Source: Haloimpatiens sp. FM7315 (GTDB lineage Bacteria > Bacillota > Clostridia > Clostridiales > Clostridiaceae). From it: a DNA stretch of 64,000 bases. The notes beneath the pieces were generated by a model. It ran no database searches, was not told the DNA's origin, and saw only the letters and a list, made by a program, of their open reading frames with translations. Positions 1-8,686 of this stretch are shown piece by piece (the stretch's first letter is position 1; each line of letters begins with the position of its first letter). Made by a program: the position numbers and the translations under genes. The stretch is from positions 2,406,001-2,470,000 of the forward strand of contig JBGVUE010000001.1 of assembly GCA_041861885.1 (NCBI GenBank), written 5' to 3'.

Positions 1-484
1 CAGATATAATTGAGTCTATAACCTCATCTATATTTTCATCTAAATGCTCGAATAAAAGAGTATTATTTTGTGTGCTACTCTTTTCATCGCTTATTTCCTC
101 ATCAATGTTTATTAAACTATTGAGAATATCCCTGGCTTTTATCATGGAAGTTACGTCAATATTTATACATATCATACCTATAATATTGCCCTCATCTTTT
201 ATAAAATAACTAGAAGATTTAAAAACTCTGTTACCTTTAGAGTTTCCCCTGTAGTTGCATATAAATTCTTTGTTTTTATAGGTTTTATCTTTTAGTATCT
301 TAAGGGCAAGGTCCGTTAAAGGGCCCTTTTCTTTTCTTCCACTTACTTCTCCATTTACTATAGTAACTATTGAATTTTCAGGATTAGTAACATCATGTAA
401 TACTACTTCTGAATCCTCTCCCAAAACATCCCCTATAAATTTCACCAAGGGAATATATTTCTCAAGTTTATTTAAGTTCGACAT
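1..484 (-). CDS. YheO-like PAS-domain transcriptional regulator (3' end outside window)
   Basis: This is the first 161 codons of a gene that runs off the left edge. The ATG at 482-484 follows a good AAAGGAG ribosome site. The protein starts MSNLNKLEKYIPLVKFIG and continues with a segment of the form LGEDSEVVLHDV, then NSIVTIVNGEVSGR and a stretch ending in IGMICINIDVT. That order is typical of the PAS_6 (YheO-like) sensor domain, which in this family precedes a C-terminal helix-turn-helix lying outside the window. Family members such as DauR are DNA-binding regulators sensing small metabolites. The ligand here cannot be told. It lies 28 bp downstream of aroQ on the same strand and may be co-transcribed with it. 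Confidence 0.8.
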   Translation of the reverse strand, partial: MSNLNKLEKYIPLVKFIGDVLGEDSEVVLHDVTNPENSIVTIVNGEVSGRKEKGPLTDLALKILKDKTYKNKEFICNYRGNSKGNRVFKSSSYFIKDEGNIIGMICINIDVTSMIKARDILNSLINIDEEISDEKSSTQNNTLLFEHLDENIDEVIDSIIS

Positions 485-512
485 TAACGTATCTCCTTTA
501 TTTAATATACAA

Positions 513-962
513 TTATTTATCCATTAAATCCATGCTATATTCCACAATACCCATCATTGCCATGGTATAGCCGAAATATCCAAACCCACAGATTTGTCCT
601 ATACAAGAAGGTGCTATAACGGATTTTTTTCTAAACTCATCTCTATTTTGAATATTGCTTATATGAACTTCCACTGTAGGTATACTTACTGCCTTTATAG
701 CATCATAAATCGCTATACTATAGTGAGTGTATGCACCTGGATTTATTACTATACCATCATATTTTTCAAAATAAGCTTTTTGTATAAAATTTATAATTTC
801 CCCCTCAATATTGCTTTGCACTATGTCTATATCAATTTTAAGCTGCTTTGCACTTTCATTTATATAACTACACAATTGACTATAGTTCATTTCCCCATAT
901 ATATCTTTTTCTCTAACACCTAGCATATTTATATTAGGTCCATTGATTATTAAAAATTTCAT
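513..962 (-). CDS. aroQ: Type II 3-dehydroquinate dehydratase
   Basis: The enzyme dehydrates 3-dehydroquinate to 3-dehydroshikimate in the shikimate pathway. The 149-residue length is usual for the small dodecameric type II enzyme. It opens with the family signature MKFLIINGPNINMLG, followed by REKDIYG (catalytic Arg and Tyr region), NPGAYTHYS (Asn, His) and VEVHISNIQNRDEFR (second catalytic His and substrate-binding Arg). The ATG at 960-962 is the natural start for the family, but its best ribosome site (AGGTGA, minus strand about 990-995) is unusually far away, with a perfect hairpin between (see separate entry). No other aro genes are nearby. Confidence 0.93.
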   Translation of the reverse strand: MKFLIINGPNINMLGVREKDIYGEMNYSQLCSYINESAKQLKIDIDIVQSNIEGEIINFIQKAYFEKYDGIVINPGAYTHYSIAIYDAIKAVSIPTVEVHISNIQNRDEFRKKSVIAPSCIGQICGFGYFGYTMAMMGIVEYSMDLMDK

Positions 963-969
963 AGCAATA

Positions 970-995
970 CTGTTTTTAAAAAACAGCTTTCACCT
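970..995 (-). promoter_or_regulatory. Hairpin between ribosome site and start codon of aroQ
   Basis: Read on the minus strand, AGGTGA is followed by CTGTTTTTTAAAAACAG, a perfect 8-bp hairpin with a one-base centre, then TATTGCT and the ATG. The linear distance from AGGTGA to ATG is about 27 nt. If the hairpin folds, the effective spacing is about 10 nt. The alternative is initiation at the in-frame CTG that begins the hairpin. Confidence 0.5.
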
Positions 996-1193
996 ACCCT
1001 TCCCATTAAAAAAATTCTAAGTTAACTATAAAGCATAACAAATTATTACCTGTAGCAATAATAAGCTATATCTTTCACAATAACATATTATTATTTTAAT
1101 ATCAATGAAACTTAACTAGTGATGTTAAATTCATACCTTATATTTTAAAATATTTTGGTAATTTTTATTTAAATCCACAGCCTTAGATAAATT

Positions 1194-1236
1194 TAAAGAG
1201 CTACCTCACGAAAAAATAGTGGGCAGCTCTTTTTAG
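1194..1236 (-). terminator. Intrinsic terminator after ridA
   Basis: An AAAGAGCT...AGCTCTTT hairpin with an inner CAC/GTG pairing lies about 20 bp beyond the ridA stop codon. The T-run is better on the plus strand, so it may work in both directions. The rest of 963-1255 is AT-rich and contains no recognisable gene. Confidence 0.7.
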
Positions 1237-1255
1237 TTCTAAAATTTATCTGTAA

Positions 1256-1633
1256 CTAAGCTAATGCAATTACTTCTATTTCAACTAATGCATCTTTTGG
1301 TAATCTTGCAACTTGAACTGCACTTCTAGCTGGATATGCTCCATTAAAAAATGCTCCGTAAACTTCATTCATCTTTGCAAAATCATTCATATCCTTTAAG
1401 AAAACTGTTGTCTTAACAACTTTATCTAAGTTGCTTCCTACAGATTCTAATATAGCTTTTACGTTTTCTAAAGATTGTTTAGTTTGTTCTTCTATAGTAG
1501 CTGGCATTTCTCCAGTTTTAACGTCTATTGGAAGTTGTCCTGAAGTATATACAAGCTCTCCTATTTTTATTCCTTGTGAATATGGTCCTATAGCTCCTGG
1601 TGCACCCTTAGTTGATATAACTTCTTTATTCAT
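1256..1633 (-). CDS. ridA: RidA family reactive-intermediate deaminase
   Basis: RidA proteins hydrolyse reactive enamine/imine intermediates, such as 2-aminoacrylate released by PLP enzymes, and so protect other PLP enzymes. The 125-residue product matches the family throughout: [24 protein letters not shown] near the N-terminus, [14 protein letters not shown] in the middle, and the C-terminal signature [23 protein letters not shown], which holds the conserved Arg and Glu of the active site. I chose the ATG at 1631-1633 because AGGAGG sits 8 nt upstream. A TTG two codons earlier is too close to that site. It is a monocistronic unit between two unrelated genes. Confidence 0.93.
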   Translation of the reverse strand: MNKEVISTKGAPGAIGPYSQGIKIGELVYTSGQLPIDVKTGEMPATIEEQTKQSLENVKAILESVGSNLDKVVKTTVFLKDMNDFAKMNEVYGAFFNGAYPARSAVQVARLPKDALVEIEVIALA

Positions 1634-1779
1634 CCTCAAATCCTCCTATGATTGAAAATTTTTTTACATAGATATGATAATTTTTTATCACCATGTAATT
1701 AATTATACTCTAACATTTTTTTATTTCAACAATATACTAAAATATAATGATGAAAATGTAAACATTTTAATGTACATAT

Positions 1780-1950
1780 TTAATAAGCTATTGAAAATAC
1801 TAGCTTAATATTATAAAATAGGGTTGTGTTTCTAAATACAATGCCTAAAGGGATAATAAATATAAATAACTTTATTATTTGATAACTATACACTCTTAAC
1901 CTTTGGTTAAGGTTTTTTTTGGATTATTAAACACTTAGGAGGAGATTAAA
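1780..1950 (+). promoter_or_regulatory. 5' leader of the YitT gene with a terminator just before the ribosome site
   Basis: A possible promoter (TATTGA, 17 bp, TATAAA) ends near 1818. The leader then holds a CTTAACC-TTT-GGTTAAG hairpin plus eight T residues (1895-1920), only about 30 bp before the YitT start. No plus-strand gene lies upstream that would need a terminator there. Upstream GGTT-GTGT segments (about 1823-1831) could pair with the ACAC...AACC that forms the terminator's 5' arm. An 8-bp ATAATAAA/TTTATTAT hairpin would sit inside this pairing. That is an attenuator-like layout, but I do not recognise a known riboswitch class. Confidence 0.5.
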
Positions 1951-2802
1951 ATGAAAAACTTTATTAAAGAAATGATTTGGCTTCATATTGGCCTTATCAT
2001 AGTTTCAGCCGGCACTTATTTTTTTCTAGTACCTAATAATCTAGCTGTTGGAGGAGTAAGTGGACTTGCTATGGTAATACAGTCTTATTTTCCAAGTTTA
2101 AGCATAGGTTTTTTAATGTTCGTAATGAATACAATCCTTTTTATAGTTGGATTAATATTTATAGGTTTTTCCTTTGGAGCAAGGTCTATATATACAAGTT
2201 TCGCTTTTTCGGGATTGGTTTGGATTTTTGAAAAACTAATTCCAATGAAAAGTCCCCTAACAAATGACATATTTATTGAACTTTTGTTTGGCTCTCTTTT
2301 AAGCGCAATAGGAATTGCCATAGTCTTTGAGCAAAATGCTTCTACTGGAGGAACTGATATTATTGCTAAAATCATGAATAAATATCTTCACATGGACCTT
2401 GGAAAAGCACTTTTACTTGTGGACTTAATCATAACTCTATTTGCTTGTAGTGCTTTTGGAATAAAAAAAGGTATGTACGCTTTACTTGGAGTAATAATTT
2501 TAGGAGTACTTATAGATGTAGTAATAGGTGGTTTAAACGACTATAAAAAAGTTGAAATTGTAAGCTCTAGGGGAGATCTTATAAAAAAATATATTATTGA
2601 AAACCTTGATAGAGGTGCAACCTTATATATTGGAAAAGGAGCTTATACTAATGAAGAAAAGGAAATAATAAATACTGTTCTTGACAAAAAACAATTTATA
2701 AAATTAAAAAAATATATTCATGAAATAGATAAAAAAGCCTTTATTGTAACCTACAATGTTCACGAAACCCTAGGAGAGGGCTTTAAACGCCTAACAGAGT
2801 AA
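1951..2802 (+). CDS. YitT family membrane protein (DUF161/DUF2179)
   Basis: This is a 283-residue integral membrane protein of the YitT family. The N-terminal part has about six hydrophobic helices, including the family motif NNLAVGGVSGLAMV after helix 1 and the segment NASTGGTDIIAKIM near residue 130. A soluble C-terminal DUF2179 domain (about residues 205-280) contains GATLYIGKGAYT and ends HETLGEGFKR. The transported substrate is not established for the family. The ATG follows an AGGAGGAG ribosome site. It is a single gene between its own leader and a bidirectional terminator. Regulation by premature termination in the leader is my inference from the hairpin before the start. Confidence 0.88.
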   Translation: MKNFIKEMIWLHIGLIIVSAGTYFFLVPNNLAVGGVSGLAMVIQSYFPSLSIGFLMFVMNTILFIVGLIFIGFSFGARSIYTSFAFSGLVWIFEKLIPMKSPLTNDIFIELLFGSLLSAIGIAIVFEQNASTGGTDIIAKIMNKYLHMDLGKALLLVDLIITLFACSAFGIKKGMYALLGVIILGVLIDVVIGGLNDYKKVEIVSSRGDLIKKYIIENLDRGATLYIGKGAYTNEEKEIINTVLDKKQFIKLKKYIHEIDKKAFIVTYNVHETLGEGFKRLTE

Positions 2803-2853
2803 ACTATTTATGTAAAATCCATAGGCTATTTAAATATATATTAATAATCTTAA

Positions 2854-2898
2854 AAAAGGTTGTGACAGTAGAAACTTTTTCAATGTCACAACCTTTTT
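2854..2898. terminator. Bidirectional terminator between YitT and YhgE genes
   Basis: The arms AAAAGGTTGTGACA and TGTCACAACCTTTTT flank an 18-nt loop, with A-runs before and T-runs after. It is suited to ending both converging transcripts. Confidence 0.85.
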
Positions 2899-2900
2899 AA

Positions 2901-5709
2901 TTACATCATATCTTTTTTTACATTTTCCATAAATTCCTGAGCCTTGTCTCCTTTTTTCTTAAATATTACAAGAATTATGAAGAACACTAAAGCTACAGCA
3001 ACCAGTACAAATATATCTTTAAATACTATTGATAAGTTTGAACCTGCAATTATTTCTCTTAACCCCTCTATGGAATAAGTAAATGGCATAAATGGGTACA
3101 AGGCTTTGAAGAAATTTGGTACAAGTTCTATTGGATATGTTCCTGCAGAACTTGTTAATTGAAGTATTAAAAATACCATACAAATAAATCTTCCAACATC
3201 TCCTAGTAGTGCAATTAAACACTGCATTATAGATATAAAAACTAAGGATAGGATTATGTTAAATCCGAAAAATCCTACTACACTTTTAGGAGTTAGGCCT
3301 AACTTCATAACTGCCCCACTAACGCATAAGGCTTGAAGTATACCAACTATTCCATAAACTATAAACTTGCCAGTTACCATTGATAAGGAACTTGCCTCTT
3401 TAAACTTCTCATTTACTCTATTTTCAATTATGAAGAACATCATCATAGCACCTACCCATAGTGAAAGGGAAATAAAATATGGTGCAAAGCCACTTCCATA
3501 ATTAGGTACTATATTAATTGATTTATTCTTCGTTTCTACAGGATCTTTCGCATATTCTCCCATATCTTCGCTGCTATTTTTTAGGTTTTTTCCCAGCTTA
3601 TCTGCTCCATCTTTAAGCTTATCCTTAAGCTCTTTAGAGCCATCATCTAACTTATCTACTCCATCTTCCATAGCTGGCATTTTTTCTTTCATAGTGTATA
3701 GTCCCTTATTTAACTCTCTTGAACCCTCTTCTAATTTAGAAAGGCCCGTTGACAATCTCATAGACCCCTCTTCTAATTGTACTACACCAGCTTTTAATTT
3801 AGGAACTGAAGCTATAAGACTTTGAGCCTTTTGTATATTTCCCTCATTTAAAGCTTCACTTGCCAAAGCAATTGTTTTTTCATTTTCCTTAACCTTATTT
3901 TGAACACTCTTTAACTCATCAATTAATTCAGGTGCCTTTTCTAAGTTAGCCATGTTTTTACTATTAATATTCTTGTCTATATTTTCAATTAAAGGTTTTA
4001 TACTTTCTACATCTTTTTGTAAAGTTGTTATTTTATTTATAGTTTCTTTTGTCTTTGGATTAGCTACATTATTTAATAACAATTTCATAGCCTTTAAGTT
4101 GTCTGTGTTTTTATCCAAATCGCTTTTCATAGCCAATAATTTAGGTGCAATGCCTTTTATATAATTTACATTAGAAGGACTTAGGGCAGTGTGTAAACTA
4201 TTAATAGCCTCTTTATTATTTGAAAGCTCTGTTTTTAAACCATTTATTTGAGGAACAAGATTTTTTACATAAGAAGTACTCTCCTGTACCTTACTTGGTC
4301 CTATGGCCTTAATCTTTGAGCCAACCTCTTGTAGGTCTTTTGCATCTTTTGCCATATCATTTATATATTTCAAAAGCATATTTACATCTATTTTTCCTAA
4401 ATCCTCTTTAGTTATCTCATTTTTACCACCTAAAAGTTTTTGGAGATTTTCATATTTACTGTTTAATCTCATGTAACTTTCCATATATTTATCCATGTCA
4501 GGGTCCATAATAATCTGTTCTAAAGTCACTAATTTATCAGCATTTGTGCTTATATTTTTCGATAGATTTTCAGCTTTTCCACCTAGAGCCACTAGTTTAT
4601 CTGCTCCCTTTAAACCAGATATTAAGGCATTTATTTTATTCATATCTATATTTTGAACTTCATGCACATCTTTAAGTAAACTCTGTGCATTTTTTATATT
4701 TTCTTCATTATTTAATTTTGTCAAAGCCACCAATGATGGATTCTTTAAAAGTTCAGCTGCATTTAAGGCCTTAAAATCAAAAGCTGTCTTTTTAAGGGAT
4801 GTAATATTACCCTTATTCATCATTGCCTTTGCACTATCTAACATAGTTAAATCTTGATTTTTAAACTTTAGAGATGCTCTTAACATACTTTTCATAGTGT
4901 TTATTTTGTCACTATTTATATTTTGAAGAACTCCCTTAAGAGCTTTATTTGAATTGAATTCATCTAGTTTTTCACTTAATTTAGAACTTGCCTCTTTAAT
5001 GCCATTATTCAACATTATGCTTCCATCTTTTGCCTCTGATAGTTTTGAAGTAAGAATATCTGAACCAGCTTCTAGCTTTGTCACTCCATTTACAAGTTCT
5101 GGCACAGCATCTTTAAAAGTGACAATGCCCTTATGAAGCTTCAAACTACCATCTGCAGCTTTATTAAGGTTACCTTTAATTTCATAGAATTTGTCGAAGC
5201 TTGTCTTAGTAAGTTCTTTTGCTATATTACTTGAAATTTCCTCTTCCAATTTTTCAGAAATCTTATCAGTTATAACAGAGCCTAAATAATTTTTTCTGCT
5301 GTCGGATTTATAAACTATAATTCCTTTATCTGGTTTTCCCTCTTTAACCTTTAATATTCTTTTTGAAAAATCCTCAGGAATTACAAATTCCGCATAATAT
5401 TTTTTCTTTCATTCCCTCTTCTGCTTTATTATAAGAAACAAAAGACCATTTTGCTTTATTATTATCTTCTAGCTTTTCTACAATATCATTTCCATAATTT
5501 ACACTCTTACCTTCATTAACCCCACCTTTATCTAAATTAACTACAGCAACAGGCATTTTAACCGTGTTTCCATAGGGGTCCCAAAAAGCAGCAAGATAAA
5601 ATATACTGTACACTATTGGAATAATCACTATTGCTACAATTGCCATCATTATGAATTTGTTCTTTAGTATATTTTTAATATCATGTCCTGCAATTTTTAA
5701 GAAATTCAT
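2901..5709 (-). pseudogene. YhgE/Pip family membrane protein, interrupted by one frameshift
   Basis: Two frames together encode one protein of about 936 residues. The first (5709 to 5374) begins MNFLKIAGHDIKNILKNKF with a transmembrane helix and the YhgE-type segment MPVAVVNLDKGGVNEG. Translation then breaks in an A6 run (plus strand T run at 5400-5405). Removing one base restores YYAEFVIPEDFSKRIL, which leads into the second frame. The middle is a long helical extracellular region with repeated L-x-x-G-x-x-x-L units. The C-terminus has about six membrane helices of the ABC-2 type. Lactococcal Pip is a phage receptor and other members are putative exporters. The promoter carries a palindromic operator. 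Given many similar breaks in this window, sequencing error is as likely as true inactivation. Confidence 0.85.
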
Positions 5710-5840
5710 AAAATCACACCTCCATAATTTAATTTATCTTTAGATTCTTAGTTATTTATAAGATTTTCGCAAAAGTAAAACTAAGGCTTCACAAAAATAG
5801 ATTTTTAAAAGCTCCTCTAGTAAAAAACTTGTCGATATTA

Positions 5841-5869
5841 GTTATATAATGTTTTTGACTTAAAGTCAA
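5841..5869 (-). promoter_or_regulatory. Promoter of the YhgE gene with palindromic operator
   Basis: On the minus strand TTGACT (5864-5869) and TATAAC (5841-5846) are 17 bp apart. The -35 box is one half of a perfect 7+1+7 palindrome, TTGACTTAAAGTCAA (5855-5869), the kind of site bound by dimeric TetR- or MarR-like repressors. No such regulator gene is adjacent. Confidence 0.65.
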
Positions 5870-5959
5870 TTTTATATATGTTTATTTTACTTTTTTTATT
5901 TGATGTAAACTATACCAACATAAGCATCCTTCATTTACATTAATTTTTCACATAAATAC

Positions 5960-6085
5960 AAAAAATTAAAACACCCACTCCAAATTGGAGTGGGTGTTAT
6001 CCACTGTATCATCCTGCTTATGTTTTGCTCCTTTTGACGGCTACAATATTAACACCTATTTATTTCAGAATAGACATTTCTACAT
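5960..6085 (-). ncRNA. Terminator with competing upstream pairing downstream of map
   Basis: On the minus strand a strong hairpin (ACACCCACTCC / GGAGTGGGTGT, 5971-5997) followed by a T-rich tract lies about 130 bp past map. Upstream, GGTGTTA (about 6052-6058) can pair with TAACACC (about 5992-5998), which overlaps the terminator's 5' arm and encloses about 50 nt containing CCGTCAAAAGGAGC. This mutually exclusive pairing resembles a riboswitch expression platform placed before the YhgE gene. I cannot assign it to a known class. The simplest reading is just the map terminator. Confidence 0.45.
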
Positions 6086-6130
6086 TCACCAATTAAAATT
6101 ATATACTCAAAAATATGAATTGTCAATATA

Positions 6131-6997
6131 TTAAGTAAGTATTTTATAGCCATCCTCAGTTACTACTATAGTGTGCTCAAACTGGGCAGAACGCTTGCCA
6201 TCGTAAGTGAGAACAGTCCACCCATCATCGAGAGTTTGTACCTCTTTTTTGCCTTCATTTATCATAGGTTCAATAGTAAATACCATTCCTGGTGCAAGTA
6301 CCATATCTCTTCCTCTTTGACCACAATGTGCTACGAATGGATCTTCATGAAATCTAATTCCGATACCATGTCCACCATACTCTTCAACTACTGAATAGCC
6401 TTTTTCCTTAGCATATTTTTCAATGACATAGCCAACATCACCTAAGGTTTTAAAAGGTTTTACCTCTTCAATGCCTTTATACAAACATTCCTCTGCGGTT
6501 TTCACAAGGTCAGCCCCAGCCTCATCAGTTTCTCCTATAATATACATCCTACTTGAGTCTGCAAAATATCCGTTAAGTATAGTAGTTACATCTACATTTA
6601 CTATATCTCCATCCTTAAGTATGGTTTTGTCATCTGGAATTCCATGACATACCACATCATTTATTGAAACACATACGCTTTTAGGATACCCCATATAATT
6701 TAATGTTGCTGGAATTCCACCGTGTTCTACTGTATAATCATAAACCCAAGTGTTTATTTCCTCTGTGCTAACTCCAGCTTTTATTTTTTCACCTACCATA
6801 TCAAGTATGCCCTTTGTTATAACGCCACTTTTTCTAATTCCTTCAATTTCAGTGCTGTTTTTACACATATCAGGTGATGGTACAATATGGCCTTTTCTTG
6901 CCATTTCCTCTAGCTTAGTATCAATATTTAAATGACAATCCTTATACTTCTTACCACTACCACACCAACATAATTTATCAAAAAATTTCTTGTCCAT
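6131..6997 (-). CDS. map: Type I methionine aminopeptidase with N-terminal SEC-C motif
   Basis: The enzyme removes the initiator methionine from nascent proteins. The 288-residue protein carries an N-terminal zinc-binding SEC-C motif (CWCGSGKKYKDCH, residues about 10-22), as in the extended MetAPs of clostridia. The pita-bread catalytic domain has the five metal ligands in the expected contexts: VNVDVTT and YFADSSRM (two Asp), GHGIGIRFHEDP (His), FTIEPMIN (Glu) and SAQFEHTIVV (Glu). AGGTGA lies 6 nt before the ATG. It is transcribed alone, not in the ribosomal-protein cluster where many Firmicute map genes sit, so it may be a second MetAP of the cell. Confidence 0.93.
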   Translation of the reverse strand: MDKKFFDKLCWCGSGKKYKDCHLNIDTKLEEMARKGHIVPSPDMCKNSTEIEGIRKSGVITKGILDMVGEKIKAGVSTEEINTWVYDYTVEHGGIPATLNYMGYPKSVCVSINDVVCHGIPDDKTILKDGDIVNVDVTTILNGYFADSSRMYIIGETDEAGADLVKTAEECLYKGIEEVKPFKTLGDVGYVIEKYAKEKGYSVVEEYGGHGIGIRFHEDPFVAHCGQRGRDMVLAPGMVFTIEPMINEGKKEVQTLDDGWTVLTYDGKRSAQFEHTIVVTEDGYKILT

Positions 6998-7270
6998 AAA
7001 TTCACCTTACACAGTAAATCCAATAAAGCATTTATCGTGCCTTTCTTTTTTTATTATTTATGTAAACTATAAAAAACTTAGTTTTTAACACACATTTTTG
7101 TAATAATATATATTATTATTTAATTTTTATATATTATTATATCACTATATGTTAATATATTAAAATATATGCTTAGATTAATATACCGATCAATAAAAAA
7201 TCAAATAATTTTGTTATTGCTAAATTTATAAAAAATTGTTATAAATATTATATATAAAGGAGAATGATAT

Positions 7271-8617
7271 ATGGATAAATCAAAACAATTGGGTACAGAA
7301 AGCGTAGGTCACCTTCTTTTAAAATTCTCAGTTCCAGCAATTATAGGTATGATAGTAAATGCCCTATACAGCATAGTAGATAGAGGTTACATAGGTCATA
7401 TGGATAAAGTTGGAACCGATGCTTTATCTGGTCTTACAAGCACTATGCCAATATCCATTGGAATACTTGCTTTTGGTATGCTAGTTGGTATTGGTACCTC
7501 TGCTCTTATTTCTATAAAACTTGGTGAAAACAAAAAAGATGAAGCTGAAAAAATCCTTGGAAATGCCGTAGTTTTGTCTGTTTTAATTTCAGGTATTTTC
7601 GGCATCACCTGTTTATTATTCTTAGATAAACTTTTAATACTACTTGGTGCCTCAAAAGAAACACTTTTTTACGCAAAATCTTACATAACCATAATATTAA
7701 TAGGAGCCCCTCTTCAAAACATAGGTTTTGGAATAAACAACAGCATTCGTGCAGAGGGAAATCCTAAAATGGCTATGCTTACTATGTTATTTGGAGCAAT
7801 TATAAACATAGTATTAGATCCTATTTTTATATTTGTTTTAAAAATGGGTATTGAAGGGGCTGCAATTGCAACTGTAATTTCTGAAACCTTCAACACCATT
7901 TGGGTATTATATTATTTCCTAGGGAAAAGAAGTTCTAGTGTACTTAAAATAAAGAAGAAAAATTTAAAATTAGATTTAGAAGTAATTAAGAAAATCTTTG
8001 CAATAGGCATGTCACCCTTTGCCATGCAACTAGCCTCTAGCTTAGTTGTAACTATGTACAACAGAGGCCTTTACACCTATGGTGGAAGTTTAGCCGTTGC
8101 TGCTATGGGTATTATAAATAGTATCGCCATGCTTATTTTTATGCCTATGTTTGGTATAAATCAAGGAGTTCAGCCAATAATAGGCTACAACTACGGTGCT
8201 AAAAAACCAGCTAGAGTAAAAAAAGCTCTAAAGCTTGCTATTTTAGCTGATACTGGTATTGGCATTTTTGGATTCATATGTATCCAGCTATTTGCAGGTT
8301 TCTTTATAAGTTTATTTGTTAAAAACGATCCTTCTCTTGTAGCCCTAGGTGCTAGAGGCATAAGAATAGATTTAATGTTTCTTCCTATAATAGGAATACA
8401 AATAATGGGCTCAAATTACTTTCAAGCTATAGGTCAGGCTAAAATTGCCATGGTACTTAGCTTACTAAGACAGGTAGTTTTTTTACTACCACTTATACTA
8501 ATATTGCCAAGATTTTTTAAACTAAATGGTTTATGGTTCTCTCAGCCTTGTGCTGATGTAATTTCCTTTGTACTTACTTGCACTTTCTTGTATAAAAGTG
8601 TAAAAGAACTTAAATAA
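7271..8617 (+). CDS. MATE family multidrug efflux transporter
   Basis: This is a 448-residue cation-coupled antiporter of the MATE (MatE) superfamily with about 12 predicted membrane helices arranged as two homologous halves. Family features include LLKFSVPAIIGMIVNALYSIVDRGYIGH at the N-terminus, the GNPKMAML loop after helix 5-6, and FGINQGVQPIIGYNYGAKK in the second half. MATE proteins export toxic organic cations and drugs using Na+ or H+ gradients. The substrate here is unknown. The ATG follows AAAGGAG. No regulator is adjacent, and a strong terminator follows directly. Confidence 0.9.
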   Translation: MDKSKQLGTESVGHLLLKFSVPAIIGMIVNALYSIVDRGYIGHMDKVGTDALSGLTSTMPISIGILAFGMLVGIGTSALISIKLGENKKDEAEKILGNAVVLSVLISGIFGITCLLFLDKLLILLGASKETLFYAKSYITIILIGAPLQNIGFGINNSIRAEGNPKMAMLTMLFGAIINIVLDPIFIFVLKMGIEGAAIATVISETFNTIWVLYYFLGKRSSSVLKIKKKNLKLDLEVIKKIFAIGMSPFAMQLASSLVVTMYNRGLYTYGGSLAVAAMGIINSIAMLIFMPMFGINQGVQPIIGYNYGAKKPARVKKALKLAILADTGIGIFGFICIQLFAGFFISLFVKNDPSLVALGARGIRIDLMFLPIIGIQIMGSNYFQAIGQAKIAMVLSLLRQVVFLLPLILILPRFFKLNGLWFSQPCADVISFVLTCTFLYKSVKELK

Positions 8618-8664
8618 AAAAACTAGGACTTACAATATTTATACTGTAAGTCCTAGTTTTTTTC
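8618..8664. terminator. Bidirectional terminator between MATE and SPFH genes
   Basis: A near-perfect hairpin has arms AACTAGGACTTACA and TGTAAGTCCTAGTT with flanking A and T runs. It is placed between two converging genes. Confidence 0.9.
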
Positions 8665-8686
8665 ATTTATATTTATTTTTTAAATT

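Noticed and set aside
594..923. Plus-strand reading frame opposite aroQ
   Set aside because: It has no ribosome site and no family resemblance, and it lies entirely antisense to a well-recognised gene. The many similar antisense frames elsewhere were dropped for the same reason.
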